Assembly (NCBI GenBank): GCA_027859175.1
Contig: JAQIBG010000385.1
Coordinates: forward strand, 1-55,478
Length of the DNA stretch: 55,478 nucleotides
From: Planctomycetota bacterium
GTDB taxonomy: Bacteria > Planctomycetota > UBA11346
Direction of reading: 5' to 3'
A program made the translations under genes and the position numbers. The notes beneath the pieces are model-generated. The model saw only the letters and a list, made by a program, of their open reading frames with translations. It was not told the origin of the DNA and ran no database searches. Below are positions 35,724 through 44,727 of this stretch, in pieces (positions within the stretch are counted from its first letter, which is position 1; each line of letters starts with the position of its first letter).

Positions 35724-35904
35724 ACCGCCCAGGCCAAGGGCTGTGCCAGGGGGACAGGGCCCGCCACCACGCAGCCCTGCGCCACTCAGGGGCAAGCACA
35801 ACCAGATCTGCGCCGTAAGCATAGCGACACTCGCTGCACACCACGCCTGCTCGGCACCCAAGCCGAGCGGGTGACAAGGGCTCCCAGCGCCCTAGGATCC
35901 TCCC

Positions 35905-37971
35905 GTGCCCATTACTCGCTCGCTGCTGACACTCCTCGCCCTGACCCTCTGCTGCCTCGGCGCGGCTGAGTCGGCCAGTCCTACTCCCGCCCTCGTTCTG
36001 AGCCTCGACCACGTCGGTCGCTCCAGTGCCGGTGCCCTCAATCAGGCCCGGAATCAAGCCCGGGAAGCCGGGCTCAGCACCATCGTGCTCGATCTTCGTG
36101 GGAGCAGCGCTGATGCCGACTCTGCGATCGCGCTCACCGAAGCCGCACTCAGTGACGACGACATCCAAACCGTCGCCTATGTCAGCGGCACCATGGGCGG
36201 CGGGGCCACGGCCTTTGCCCTCGCCTGCGATGCCGTGTACCTCGGCCCCAAAGGCTTGCTTGGCGCCATTGGCACCCCTGAGGATGCGGCCACCGCATCT
36301 CTGCTCACCGCCAAGCTGCGGCAAATAGCCATCACCCGCTCGCGCCCCGAAGATGCCCTGCTGGCCCTGGCCCTGGGCGAAAACCCACAGAGTTTCCTCG
36401 CCCACGAAGCCAAGCAGCGCAAGCTGATCAACGGTACCCATGGCTCGCTTGATGAGCTCCTCAGCGCCCTCGCACTGAGCCGTCACCAGGAACCCGAACA
36501 AGCACCCGCCGCAACCGACACTGGCGCCGTCGCCGCAGCGGCCCCAAGCACCGCCACAAAGCTGCAAGCCGGCACCGCGGCCTGGATTGAAATCGAAGGC
36601 ACCATCGACCCGGTTCAGCTGGCCTATCTCAAACGGGCCTTTGCAGCCGCCGATGAGGCCGGCGTCAGCGTGATCATCACCAGCATTAAGTCGCCCGGTG
36701 GCTACCTGCAGTCAGCAATCGAGATGCTTGAGCTGACCCTGTCCTATCAAGGCCCTGATCACCCCAAACTGGTGGCCTACGTTGAAAACGAAGCGATCTC
36801 AGCCGCCGCTGCGCTGGCTTACAGCCATCACGAGATCTACCTCAAGAATACCGCCAAGATTGGCGACATTGGCGTCATCTTCCAGACCTCCGAAGGCATC
36901 GAATACGCACCAGAAAAAATCGAGACCTTCATGCGCGTCCAATTGCGCACCCTGGCCGACGTTCGCGGCTGGGATCGCGCGCTGTTGTCAAAGATGACCG
37001 CCCGCAACCAGATCTTATATGAGATTCACCACTACGACGGTCGCCTTGAATATGTGATTGGTGACGACCTGCCCAGTTTCCGTAAGCGCAACCCCGGCAT
37101 TGATGATAGCCAAGTCGTTGAATCCAGCGGCGAAGACCGCCTGCTCACCTTAACCGCCAAAGAAGCGGTCGATATGGGCATGGCATCAGGGTTGGTTGCT
37201 GACCGCGAGGCCATGCTGGCCCACCTCGGCATCGACTCTACCAAGGTCATTGACCTCTCACCCAGTGCGACTGAGGAGTTGGCCTGGGCGCTGGGGGCCT
37301 GGGCCCCACTGTTGGCTGCGGCCACGGTCTTATTCATCGTGTTCGAGCTCAAAACACCCGGCGTTGGCATCTGGGCCATACTGGCCGGCATTTCCGGGAC
37401 CGCGTTTTTGGTCTGCCAATACTACCTCGAAATGGCCTCCCACTTTGAGGCCGTGCTCCTGATCATCGGTGCCATTTTGATTGCGGTAGAGCTCTTCACC
37501 ATGGCAACCAGCGGGCTGTTGGCTATTGGCGGTGCCATAATAATGGTCATGGGCCTCTTCTTTGCCTTCATGCCCAATGGCGTTCAGTTTGAGTTTGCCG
37601 ATGAACGCTGGGCCCCGGCCATTGAAAATGCCCTGCTTCAAGCGCTGCTCTCGCTCGGCATCGCTGCCCTTGGTGTGATCATGCTCGCGAGCCGCCTGCA
37701 CAACAGTCGACTGATGAAACGCCTGGCGGTTACCGCTGAAATATCCGGCGACAGCGGCGGCGTAATGGAACACGACGCCAGCCTGATTGGCCAGCGCGGG
37801 ATCGTTAGTTCCCCGCTGCATCCAGGCGGCACAGTGATCGTTGCCGGCAATGAGGTCAGCGCCCGTAGCGAACACGGCGAAGCCCTCGAAAACGGCCGCG
37901 CCGTCATCGTCATCCGCGCTCAGTTTGGCGAACTCGTGGTGCGGCCCTGCCGCCCGGAGGACGAGGCATGA
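35905..37971 (+). CDS. Long-form NfeD membrane serine protease
   Basis: The 688-residue protein has a signal peptide (1-20), two ClpP/crotonase-like domains in tandem, and five membrane helices plus a C-terminal OB-fold. The first domain (about 30-190) has an eroded active site. The second (about 225-430) has KSPGGYLQSAIEMLELTL and ENEAISAAAALAYSHHEIYL, where Ser299 sits at the expected nucleophile position. Helices fall at about 470-600. Long NfeD proteins cleave membrane-associated substrates such as stomatin-type proteins, and here a flotillin lies two genes downstream. The GTG start has AGGATCC upstream. It overlaps the next gene (ATGA). Confidence 0.9.
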   Translation: MPITRSLLTLLALTLCCLGAAESASPTPALVLSLDHVGRSSAGALNQARNQAREAGLSTIVLDLRGSSADADSAIALTEAALSDDDIQTVAYVSGTMGGGATAFALACDAVYLGPKGLLGAIGTPEDAATASLLTAKLRQIAITRSRPEDALLALALGENPQSFLAHEAKQRKLINGTHGSLDELLSALALSRHQEPEQAPAATDTGAVAAAAPSTATKLQAGTAAWIEIEGTIDPVQLAYLKRAFAAADEAGVSVIITSIKSPGGYLQSAIEMLELTLSYQGPDHPKLVAYVENEAISAAAALAYSHHEIYLKNTAKIGDIGVIFQTSEGIEYAPEKIETFMRVQLRTLADVRGWDRALLSKMTARNQILYEIHHYDGRLEYVIGDDLPSFRKRNPGIDDSQVVESSGEDRLLTLTAKEAVDMGMASGLVADREAMLAHLGIDSTKVIDLSPSATEELAWALGAWAPLLAAATVLFIVFELKTPGVGIWAILAGISGTAFLVCQYYLEMASHFEAVLLIIGAILIAVELFTMATSGLLAIGGAIIMVMGLFFAFMPNGVQFEFADERWAPAIENALLQALLSLGIAALGVIMLASRLHNSRLMKRLAVTAEISGDSGGVMEHDASLIGQRGIVSSPLHPGGTVIVAGNEVSARSEHGEALENGRAVIVIRAQFGELVVRPCRPEDEA

Positions 37972-38543
37972 ATCCGCTCTGGATCCTCGCGCAAACCGCT
38001 CCCGGCCTAGAAGCCAACAGCACCAGTCCGCTTGAATCGCTGATTCTGGCAACCGGCCTCATGCTCGCTGCGGCGGCCCTGATGGTGCTCGAACTGCTGA
38101 TCATCTCATTCGGCATCCTCGGTATCGGTGCCGCTGGCTGTGCCGTCGCTGGCATCGTCATCGCCTTCCAAACCAACCTCGCCGCCGGGTGGACCTTCCT
38201 GGCTATCACCCCGATCGCTGCCGTACTGCTGGGCCGCTGGGGCCTAGCCCGCCTGCAACGCTCAAGCCTAGTTCCGCAAGCTGAAGTCACAGCCGACGCC
38301 GGCGCCCATCACATTGCAGAACGCATCGGTGCGAGTGTGGGGGCGATCGGCACCCTGGCCACCAACGCCCGCCCCGGCGGACGCGCCCGCTTTGCCGGTG
38401 GCGAATGCGATGTCCACGTCATTGGTGGGGCCCTCAACAAGGGCACCGCCATCATCATCAAGTCTATCAACGGCCCCACCATTTCGGTAGTCGCCGCACC
38501 CCCTCCTGATTCCTCCGACTCCCCCAAAGGAGATCCGCAATGA
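37968..38543 (+). CDS. Short NfeD-like membrane protein
   Basis: The 191-residue protein has three membrane helices (about 25-90: [53 protein letters not shown]) and a C-terminal OB-fold with [24 protein letters not shown]. This is the NfeD C-terminal module without the protease part, as found beside flotillins. The tail is Pro/Ser-rich. It overlaps both neighbours by four bases (ATGA), so the three genes form a tightly coupled operon. Confidence 0.88.
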   Translation: MNPLWILAQTAPGLEANSTSPLESLILATGLMLAAAALMVLELLIISFGILGIGAAGCAVAGIVIAFQTNLAAGWTFLAITPIAAVLLGRWGLARLQRSSLVPQAEVTADAGAHHIAERIGASVGAIGTLATNARPGGRARFAGGECDVHVIGGALNKGTAIIIKSINGPTISVVAAPPPDSSDSPKGDPQ

Positions 38544-39550
38544 GCCCATGGGTCATTATCGGTATCGTCGTCATCGTCATCGCCTTTTTGGCATTCTTCG
38601 TGTTGGCAGGCCAAGCCATCTCGTTGTGGATCCAGTCGATCCTGTCAAACGCGACGGTTGGTCTGTTCCAAATCATCTTCATGCGCTTGCGGAAGGTGAA
38701 TCCGGCGGTCATCGTCACCGCACGCATCACGGCGCAAAAGGCCGGCCTCAGCATCGGATCCGAAGAGCTGGAAGCCCACTACCTCGCTGGTGGCCGCGTG
38801 GTCCGCGTGGTATCCGCGCTGGTTGCGGCCAAAAAAGCCCGCATCCCGCTCGAATTCGATCAGGCCTGTGCCATCGACTTGGCCGGTCGTGACGTCAAAG
38901 AAGCGGTCAACACCTCGGTCAACCCCAAGGTCATCGATGTGCCCTCCGGTCAAATGGCTCGGTCCAGTATCGACGGCATCGCTGGCGACGGCATCCAGCT
39001 CAAGGTGAAAGCACGCGTCACCGTACGCACCTCGCTCGATCGCCTAGTTGGTGGCGCCACCGAAGAAACCATCGTGGCTCGTGTCGGTGAAGGCATCGTG
39101 ACCACCATCGGTTCGGCTGAGAACCACATGCAAGTACTCGAAAACCCCGATCGCATCTCAACCATGGTGCTTGAGAAGGGCCTCGACGCCAACACCGCGT
39201 TCGAAATTCTCTCGATCGACATCGCCGACATCGACGTCGGTGAAAACATCGGTGCCCGACTCAAGATCGACCAAGCCGAAGCCGACAAGAAGGTCGCCCA
39301 GGCCCAGGCCGAACGGCAACGCGCGCTGGCCGTGGCCCGCGAGCAAGAGATGAAGGCCCTGACCCAGGAAAACCGCGCCAAGGTGGTGCTGGCTGAAGCC
39401 GAGATCCCGCTGGCTATGTCCGAAGCCTTCCGCACGGGTCGGCTTGGTGTGATGGATTACTACAACATGCAGAACATCACTGCCGACACCAAGATGCGGA
39501 CCTCGATCGCCGAAGACGGCGCCCCGCCGCCCACGCCCCAGGACGGCTAA
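38540..39550 (+). CDS. floA: Flotillin-like protein FloA
   Basis: FloA (336 residues) is an SPFH-domain protein that organises ordered membrane regions. It has an N-terminal membrane helix (about 5-27), the SPFH/PHB domain with RAFTVR-like segments ([25 protein letters not shown]), and a helical Glu/Ala-rich repeat ([19 protein letters not shown]) used for oligomerisation. It ends with [19 protein letters not shown] and a short Pro-rich tail. The product matches the UPF0365 family in length and ending. It is coupled to the short NfeD gene, and the two are a common pair. Confidence 0.94.
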   Translation: MSPWVIIGIVVIVIAFLAFFVLAGQAISLWIQSILSNATVGLFQIIFMRLRKVNPAVIVTARITAQKAGLSIGSEELEAHYLAGGRVVRVVSALVAAKKARIPLEFDQACAIDLAGRDVKEAVNTSVNPKVIDVPSGQMARSSIDGIAGDGIQLKVKARVTVRTSLDRLVGGATEETIVARVGEGIVTTIGSAENHMQVLENPDRISTMVLEKGLDANTAFEILSIDIADIDVGENIGARLKIDQAEADKKVAQAQAERQRALAVAREQEMKALTQENRAKVVLAEAEIPLAMSEAFRTGRLGVMDYYNMQNITADTKMRTSIAEDGAPPPTPQDG

Positions 39551-39556
39551 TTCGTC

Positions 39557-39910
39557 ATGGGACTGTTCGACGAACTCCGCCGCCATATCCAAGAGGCGAT
39601 TGACGAGGCCCAAGGCCAAGGGCAGCCGGCACCAAGCCGGCGCCCGCGGCCGCGTGCGGCCAAGGCGACTGGGCCAGATCTGATTGATCTGACCCGAGAA
39701 GATCACCTTCCGCCGCCCCCACAGCAGTATCAGCAAGAACCGGTGCGCCGGGTTAAGCAAACCGCTGACGTCAAAGCACCCGAGCGCGTTCCGCTCGAGG
39801 CGCGCAGCAGCGTGCGCAACGCGATCAAAAATCGCAGAGTTTTGCGGCGAGCCCTGGTCCTCAAAGAGGTGCTGGGGCCGCCGGTTGGCTACCTGAGCCG
39901 ACGCCGGTGA
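39557..39910 (+). CDS. Small basic protein downstream of floA
   Basis: I do not recognise this 117-residue protein. It starts with an amphipathic helix (MGLFDELRRHIQEAIDEAQG), has a Pro/Arg/Gln-rich middle, and ends with a basic helical part (VRNAIKNRRVLRRALVLKEVLG). It follows floA by six bases and precedes a hairpin, so it is probably the last gene of the operon. The N-terminal helix could lie on the membrane or on FloA, which is a guess from position. Confidence 0.68.
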   Translation: MGLFDELRRHIQEAIDEAQGQGQPAPSRRPRPRAAKATGPDLIDLTREDHLPPPPQQYQQEPVRRVKQTADVKAPERVPLEARSSVRNAIKNRRVLRRALVLKEVLGPPVGYLSRRR

Positions 39911-39925
39911 AGCGCCAAAGCTCAT

Positions 39926-39954
39926 GCAGGGGGCAGCCCAGTGGCGCCCCCTGC
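39926..39954 (+). terminator. Stem-loop after the nfeD-floA operon
   Basis: GCAGGGGGC and GCCCCCTGC form a 9-bp stem around an 11-base loop, 15 bases after the last stop. No T-run follows. Confidence 0.5.
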
Positions 39955-40011
39955 TGCTGCATCTGTAAGGCTCGCCTGCTACCTACTAATGCGTTCTTGT
40001 CCGGCCCAGGC

Positions 40012-40039
40012 TTGAGGCGCGCTCGTCGGTGGTTAATTT
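40012..40039 (+). promoter_or_regulatory. Possible promoter giving a near-leaderless transcript
   Basis: TTGAGG, a 16-base spacer, and TAATTT at 40034-40039 would start transcription around 40045-40047. The next gene's ATG is at 40048 and has no ribosome-binding site, so the mRNA could be nearly leaderless. Confidence 0.35.
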
Positions 40040-40047
40040 AGGCCGCA

Positions 40048-40380
40048 ATGGCCACACTGCCGGTTCGGAAATTTGCTATCTCGATCGACCCTGAAGAGGT
40101 TGTCGACTTCGAGGAACCCCTCGCGTACTTCGAAGAGGTGTTTGCTGAATTGCACTTTGAACAAGTCGGCAACTACAAATTCCGCTACGCCGATCGTGAA
40201 GCCACGATCACCGGCGAGCTCAGTTCGAGCCGCGATGGCTATGAGCTGTGGATGTTGGTTCAGGCGCCCGATGAGCACGAATACCGCATCGCGGAAGTTG
40301 CTGACGCCTTCGCTGGCCACGTTATCTCCAGTTCAGGCACCCGCAGTTGGTCAAGCGGCTCTTACAGTCATCGCAGCTGA
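40048..40380 (+). CDS. Small soluble protein, unknown
   Basis: The 110-residue protein has no recognised family. It begins MATLPVRKFAISIDPEEVV, has an acidic helix (FEEPLAYFEEVFAELHFEQ), then beta strands (YKFRYADREATITGELSSS, YELWMLVQAP). It ends in a Ser-rich tail. The mixture looks like a compact alpha/beta domain. It has its own likely promoter and is flanked by gaps of about 137 bases on both sides, so it is probably a single-gene unit. Confidence 0.7.
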   Translation: MATLPVRKFAISIDPEEVVDFEEPLAYFEEVFAELHFEQVGNYKFRYADREATITGELSSSRDGYELWMLVQAPDEHEYRIAEVADAFAGHVISSSGTRSWSSGSYSHRS

Positions 40381-40518
40381 ACTAACTGCACCTTGCCACA
40401 CACCCTAAGGGATGCACCGCAAGCGGTTGCCACCCAGCATTTGGCCCCCACGATCTGAGCTTTCAGGCCCACGCCCTGTAGATCCATCGGGCGTATCGCC
40501 ACCGAGGTAGTTCGTCAC

Positions 40519-43500
40519 ATGGTCGATCGTGACTCCATCCAGCAACGCATTGATGCGCTGGCACAACTCGAGCGGGCTCGCGAACTGCAAGCCAGCGGCG
40601 ACCTGCCTGCGGCCCGCTCGGCAGTCTCCGCCTGCCTCGACATCCTGCCCGATCACCCTGAAGCCCTGGCCATGGTCGATGAACTGGGCCCTGGCCCAAC
40701 CGAGGCCGCCACCGCCGACAGCTTCGACCTGTCTGACTGGCTCAGCGAAGAAAAGGCCCACCAACACGGGGACCCCACCGATCAGGGCGACCTCCGCAGC
40801 CAATTGCGCGCCGCCATCCGCGACGGCGAGCACGAAAAGATCATCTCGCTCGGCGAAGCGATGCTGACCATAGCCGGGCCCAATACCTTGGTCTATCACG
40901 AGCAGGTAGCCGCCAGCGCCGAGTATCTGGTCGACAAGAACACCCCTTGCGCGCTCGATCACGCCCTCGGCTGGGCCGACACCTGGTGGCGCGTCTGCCG
41001 CGACCCCCAGGCCAAGGAGATCGCTCGCGACCTGAAGGGCCGCATCGCCAGCGTTGGCAGCCGCGAACAGCGCCTGCGCGATGCGCTCGGTGGCCAGCGC
41101 CTCGGCGAGGTCATGGAGGCCCTGCACGCGCTCACCGCCAGCGGCGACCGGCTCAGCACCAGTCAGCAATTGATCGACCAAGCCGAAACCGCGCTCAAGG
41201 CCCTGCGTCGTGACGTCGCCGAATCGAAGCAGGCGCTGGCAGACAACGTCCCTGGCCGCATCGATCAAGCCTGCCGCCTGCTCGAGAACATCATTGAGGC
41301 CGAGCCCACCGCAGAACACCACGCCCTACTGCGCGACCTCAAACAGCGCGAGCGCGCTGCCGCCGCACTCCATCAGACGGTTGAACTACAACTCGACCGC
41401 GGCCACCTCACGCCACTGGAACAGGCCTGCTATCGGCTCCGGGCCAGTGGTGACCACCTCTCAACGAGCATCCACTTGCTTGAACGCGCCGAAGCCACGC
41501 TCGCGCACCTCGGCAAACAACTCGCAGCCAACCTCGAAGCCTACCAGCGCGGCCTAGTCAACGATTTCGAGCAGGCCGTGGTCGCGCTCACCGCCATCCG
41601 TCGCATCGACCCCGACCATGATCTCTGTGCCCGCCTCGGCAAAATGGAACGCCAACTAGCGCGCCTGGAAGACCTCCACCACGACATCGAAAACCAGGTT
41701 TCCAGCACCAATATTCTTGGTCTGCGCCAAGGCTTGGCCCGGCTGCAAGGCACCCATCTGCGCCTACAACAAACCGACAAGCTGGTTCGCCGTGCCGAAC
41801 GCACTATTGCCGACGCCGAATCCCGCGAACGCCGACACCGTAGCATTGTGCTCGGGATCACCGCAGGCTGTGCTATCGCCATTCTGTTGCCAGTCGCGTG
41901 GTGGCTCTACAGCCGTTCAACCTGGCACGGCCTGCTCGAACAGGCCGACGACCAGAACAAGCTCGATGCCATCGTTGCCTTTGCCGACAATCCGGTGCAC
42001 GCCTTTTACGCCACGTCGGCCAGCCTTGAGGCGCAACGCCTGGAACAGGCCTTGATTCAGACCGAGTTCGATACCGCTGCCACCAATCCTGACGACGCGC
42101 AGCGTATCGCAGCCTTGAACGGCTTCATCGCGGCCCATCCCGAGCACGATCTGGCCACCAACGCGCAGCAATTGATTGACCAGGTGGGTCAGGAGGCCAG
42201 CGAAGAGGCCTTTACCGCGGCGCGCGCCATTAAAGACCCGGCACAACGCATTGCGGCCCTCACCGCCTACCTTGCCGACGATGCCAATGCTGCCTACGCC
42301 GAGCTCGCCCAGGCCGCCATCAACACCGCACAAACCGAACGAGACGATGCCGCCTGGGCCCAAGCCAGCAGCCCTAATGGCGATCGCGCAGCTAAACTGA
42401 CCATCTACCTGAATGGTGACACCGTGAAGGGGCACGCTGCTGAAGCGCGCGAACAACTCGCAAGTATCAGCAGCGCTGCCGCGAAAGCGCAGCAACAAGC
42501 CGCTGATGACGGCGCCTGGCAACAAGCGAATGCCAGCACCGAACCCCAAGCACGCCTGACCGCACTGGAAGCTTATCTCGGTAACGAGATCTACAGCGCA
42601 CACCGCAGCGAAGCCGAGCGCGCACTCAGCGCCGCCAAAACAGCGCTCGACACCCAACGCTGGCAAGCCACCGCCGCCAGCACAAGCACCACCGCCGAAA
42701 AGCTCAAGCGCATCCAAAACTACTTGAGCTGGGACGTCGACTTCCGCACCCACCTGGTGGAAGCCCGCAAACGTCAAACCGATCTGGAACGCATCCTCGC
42801 GCGCGAGCAATGGAATGCTGCCAGCGCCCCAGGCCCGATCAGTGCGCGCACCGCGCGTCTGCAGGAGTTTTTAAGCAAGCACCCCACTTCGCCGCACAAG
42901 GCCGACGCCGAACTACTCCTCAGCCAACTGCAAGACAAGGTCGACTACGATCGCTACGCCAAAGCCCGTAGCGTACTCGACCCAGCCGGTCGCGTGCTAG
43001 CCCTGCAAGCCTATCTCGCTGGTGACCGCAGCCTGAGCAATGCCGACAAGGCCACGGCTGAAATTGCCAAAGCCCTCGATGGCCTGGCGGCCCTGCCACC
43101 AGCTGACATGGCCCTGCTGCCACCGGACGTCCTCGTTCAGCTGAGCCCTCAGGCGCGCGCCACCCTGCCGCAAAGCGTGCAACTCGCGCTGCCTGCCAGC
43201 AGCCTGGCCACACTTCCCCCCGCCGCCCAAGCGCGCCTCCCCATTAGTGCCTTTAAAGACCTGAGCCCGGCCGAACAGGTGCGTATCGCCCGCAAACCAG
43301 CCTGGTGTCAACGCGCCGGTCTGGATGCCATCGGTGCCTGGATTGAGTGCGACCTGCCGCGCAGTGCGGTGCTTCGCCTACGGCTGGTTGTTCCTGGCGC
43401 AGTCACCCTCGACGAGGGTCTCGCCGCGCTTGAGACACCCGTCTGGGTAAGCGAATCCGAAATCACCCAGGCCCAGTGGCGCGCTATTGCCGGCAGTCAC

Positions 43501-43959
43501 AGCAGCCGTGACAAGGGTGACGATTTTCCGGTGCTCGGCGTTGAGTATGACCGCACTGAGCGCTTCCTGAGCCGACTAAGCAAACGCCTAGAACTCGACG
43601 ACGCCCAGGCGCCGCGTTTGCCCACGGTCGCGCAATGGCGCTTTTTGTCGCACAGCGCTGGCACCGGCGCCGCTGGCCTGCCAGAGACCGCCACGCCACA
43701 AGCCCCTGAGACCATCGACGCCCAAGCCATGCACAGCGGCACCAGCAAGGGCAGCGTGCACAGCGTCACCGCTCTACCGGCCGATGCCTGGGGCTTGCGC
43801 GGGCTCTACGGCAATGTCAGTGAGTGGACCCAAGGCGGCAGCGCCCTTGGTGGCAACTTCGATTTGCCGGCCACAGCCTGTGGCCCCAACGCCAAACTGG
43901 CCGCAGTTACCGATGATGACCCGCGGGTTGGCCTGCGGATTGTGATCCCTGCGCGATAG
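40519..43959 (+). CDS. Large single-pass membrane protein with helical repeats and degenerate FGE-like domain
   Basis: The 1146-residue protein has an N-terminal cytoplasmic part (1-440) of helical, TPR-like and coiled-coil sequence (for example RARELQASGDLPAARSAVSA), a membrane helix at about 444-465, then an outer part. The outer part has at least six diverged copies of a 55-70 residue helical unit with the pattern W..A....R...L..YL (about 510-860), a Leu/Pro linker (LPPADMALLPPDVLVQLSP), and a C-terminal FGE/SUMF1-like domain (about 965-1146: WVSESEITQAQWRAI, LPTVAQWRFLSHS, LYGNVSEWTQGG, GLRIVIPA). The FGE catalytic Cys pair is not preserved, so formylglycine synthesis is doubtful. The ATG at 40519 lacks a clear ribosome site. 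Confidence 0.82.
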   Translation: MVDRDSIQQRIDALAQLERARELQASGDLPAARSAVSACLDILPDHPEALAMVDELGPGPTEAATADSFDLSDWLSEEKAHQHGDPTDQGDLRSQLRAAIRDGEHEKIISLGEAMLTIAGPNTLVYHEQVAASAEYLVDKNTPCALDHALGWADTWWRVCRDPQAKEIARDLKGRIASVGSREQRLRDALGGQRLGEVMEALHALTASGDRLSTSQQLIDQAETALKALRRDVAESKQALADNVPGRIDQACRLLENIIEAEPTAEHHALLRDLKQRERAAAALHQTVELQLDRGHLTPLEQACYRLRASGDHLSTSIHLLERAEATLAHLGKQLAANLEAYQRGLVNDFEQAVVALTAIRRIDPDHDLCARLGKMERQLARLEDLHHDIENQVSSTNILGLRQGLARLQGTHLRLQQTDKLVRRAERTIADAESRERRHRSIVLGITAGCAIAILLPVAWWLYSRSTWHGLLEQADDQNKLDAIVAFADNPVHAFYATSASLEAQRLEQALIQTEFDTAATNPDDAQRIAALNGFIAAHPEHDLATNAQQLIDQVGQEASEEAFTAARAIKDPAQRIAALTAYLADDANAAYAELAQAAINTAQTERDDAAWAQASSPNGDRAAKLTIYLNGDTVKGHAAEAREQLASISSAAAKAQQQAADDGAWQQANASTEPQARLTALEAYLGNEIYSAHRSEAERALSAAKTALDTQRWQATAASTSTTAEKLKRIQNYLSWDVDFRTHLVEARKRQTDLERILAREQWNAASAPGPISARTARLQEFLSKHPTSPHKADAELLLSQLQDKVDYDRYAKARSVLDPAGRVLALQAYLAGDRSLSNADKATAEIAKALDGLAALPPADMALLPPDVLVQLSPQARATLPQSVQLALPASSLATLPPAAQARLPISAFKDLSPAEQVRIARKPAWCQRAGLDAIGAWIECDLPRSAVLRLRLVVPGAVTLDEGLAALETPVWVSESEITQAQWRAIAGSHSSRDKGDDFPVLGVEYDRTERFLSRLSKRLELDDAQAPRLPTVAQWRFLSHSAGTGAAGLPETATPQAPETIDAQAMHSGTSKGSVHSVTALPADAWGLRGLYGNVSEWTQGGSALGGNFDLPATACGPNAKLAAVTDDDPRVGLRIVIPAR

Positions 43960-44044
43960 ACACAGCTGCACGCCACAGCCCGCCAAAACACGAAGACTCC
44001 TAGCGACCGCCTACGGCCGGCCTAAGTTCTGGTTGGGAGTAAGC

Positions 44045-44164
44045 ATGCGGCGACGTATTGTGATAGCCGCGTGGCTCGCAATCGGTGTTGGGATAGCACT
44101 GGTGGCGGCTGATTGCTGGTGGCGCATTGCGCGCGAAAACAGCGTCATGACAGCTCCTCTGTGA
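44045..44164 (+). CDS. 39-residue micro membrane protein
   Basis: ATG 44045, preceded by GGGAGTAA, opens a 39-codon frame ending in TGA 44162-44164. The peptide begins MRRRIVIAAWLAIGVGIALV, a positively charged end followed by one hydrophobic helix, then a short tail with WWRIAREN. Its TGA overlaps the GTG of the next gene (GTGA), as in coupled operons. The good ribosome site and the coupling support translation. It may be a small subunit or only a translational leader for the following gene. Confidence 0.6.
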   Translation: MRRRIVIAAWLAIGVGIALVAADCWWRIARENSVMTAPL

Positions 44165-44727
44165 GAAGCGCCCTAGCGGCTGGAACGCTGCTGACGATCG
44201 GCCTCGCTCTCATCGGCACCGCCGCTTTCGTCGACCGCCGCCGGCACGCGGTGCAGGTCTACCCGCAGACCAAACAGCGAGCGGCAACCACACGTGACCT
44301 TGCGTGGGACCTCCCAACAGGCTGGCGCACTGAAGACACCCTAGGCCCCGCACTGGCGACCCTCAGCGCCGCCCTCACGCCGCCAGCCCGCGCTCCGTGC
44401 AGCATCACCGTGGTGGCCAACGGCCCAGGCATGGTGGCCGATAATCTCGCACGCTGGCGCGGCCAACTCAATCTCAGCGCGCAGGATCCCGTGGTCGACC
44501 TCGGCCAACACAGCTGCGCCCTTGGCACCGTTCAGGCCCTCAAAATGGTGACCGCAGACCAGGGCGAGCGCGGCTTTCTGCTTGGCTATCTCCCCATTGA
44601 TGATGGCCCCGCCGGCGAACAACTGATCACAGTCAAACTCAGCGCAAACAGCGCAGGGTTAGCGACACTTGAAACCGATTTTATCGACCTGCTCACCAGC
44701 CTGCGGAGCCTTAATGGCCAACCCTAG
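44161..44727 (+). CDS. Single-pass exported protein upstream of resB
   Basis: The 188-residue protein has a membrane helix or uncleaved signal (about 5-23) and an outer domain starting near 30 with alternating strands (DLAWDLPTGWRTED, CSITVVANGPGMVADNLARW, SCALGTVQALKMVTADQGERGFLLGYL). The GTG at 44161 overlaps the stop of the 39-codon gene; a TTG at 44113 is the longer alternative. It overlaps resB by 14 bases. The position suggests a role in cytochrome c maturation or in handling heme or thiols, but no motif shows it; only one Cys pair of interest is absent, so a thioredoxin role is unlikely. Confidence 0.7.
   Translation: MRSALAAGTLLTIGLALIGTAAFVDRRRHAVQVYPQTKQRAATTRDLAWDLPTGWRTEDTLGPALATLSAALTPPARAPCSITVVANGPGMVADNLARWRGQLNLSAQDPVVDLGQHSCALGTVQALKMVTADQGERGFLLGYLPIDDGPAGEQLITVKLSANSAGLATLETDFIDLLTSLRSLNGQP

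Noticed and set aside
42800-43959. Sulfatase-maturing FGE for the sulfatase at 26496-27956
   Set aside because: The FGE-like domain is short and lacks the Cys pair, and the genes are 13 kb apart.
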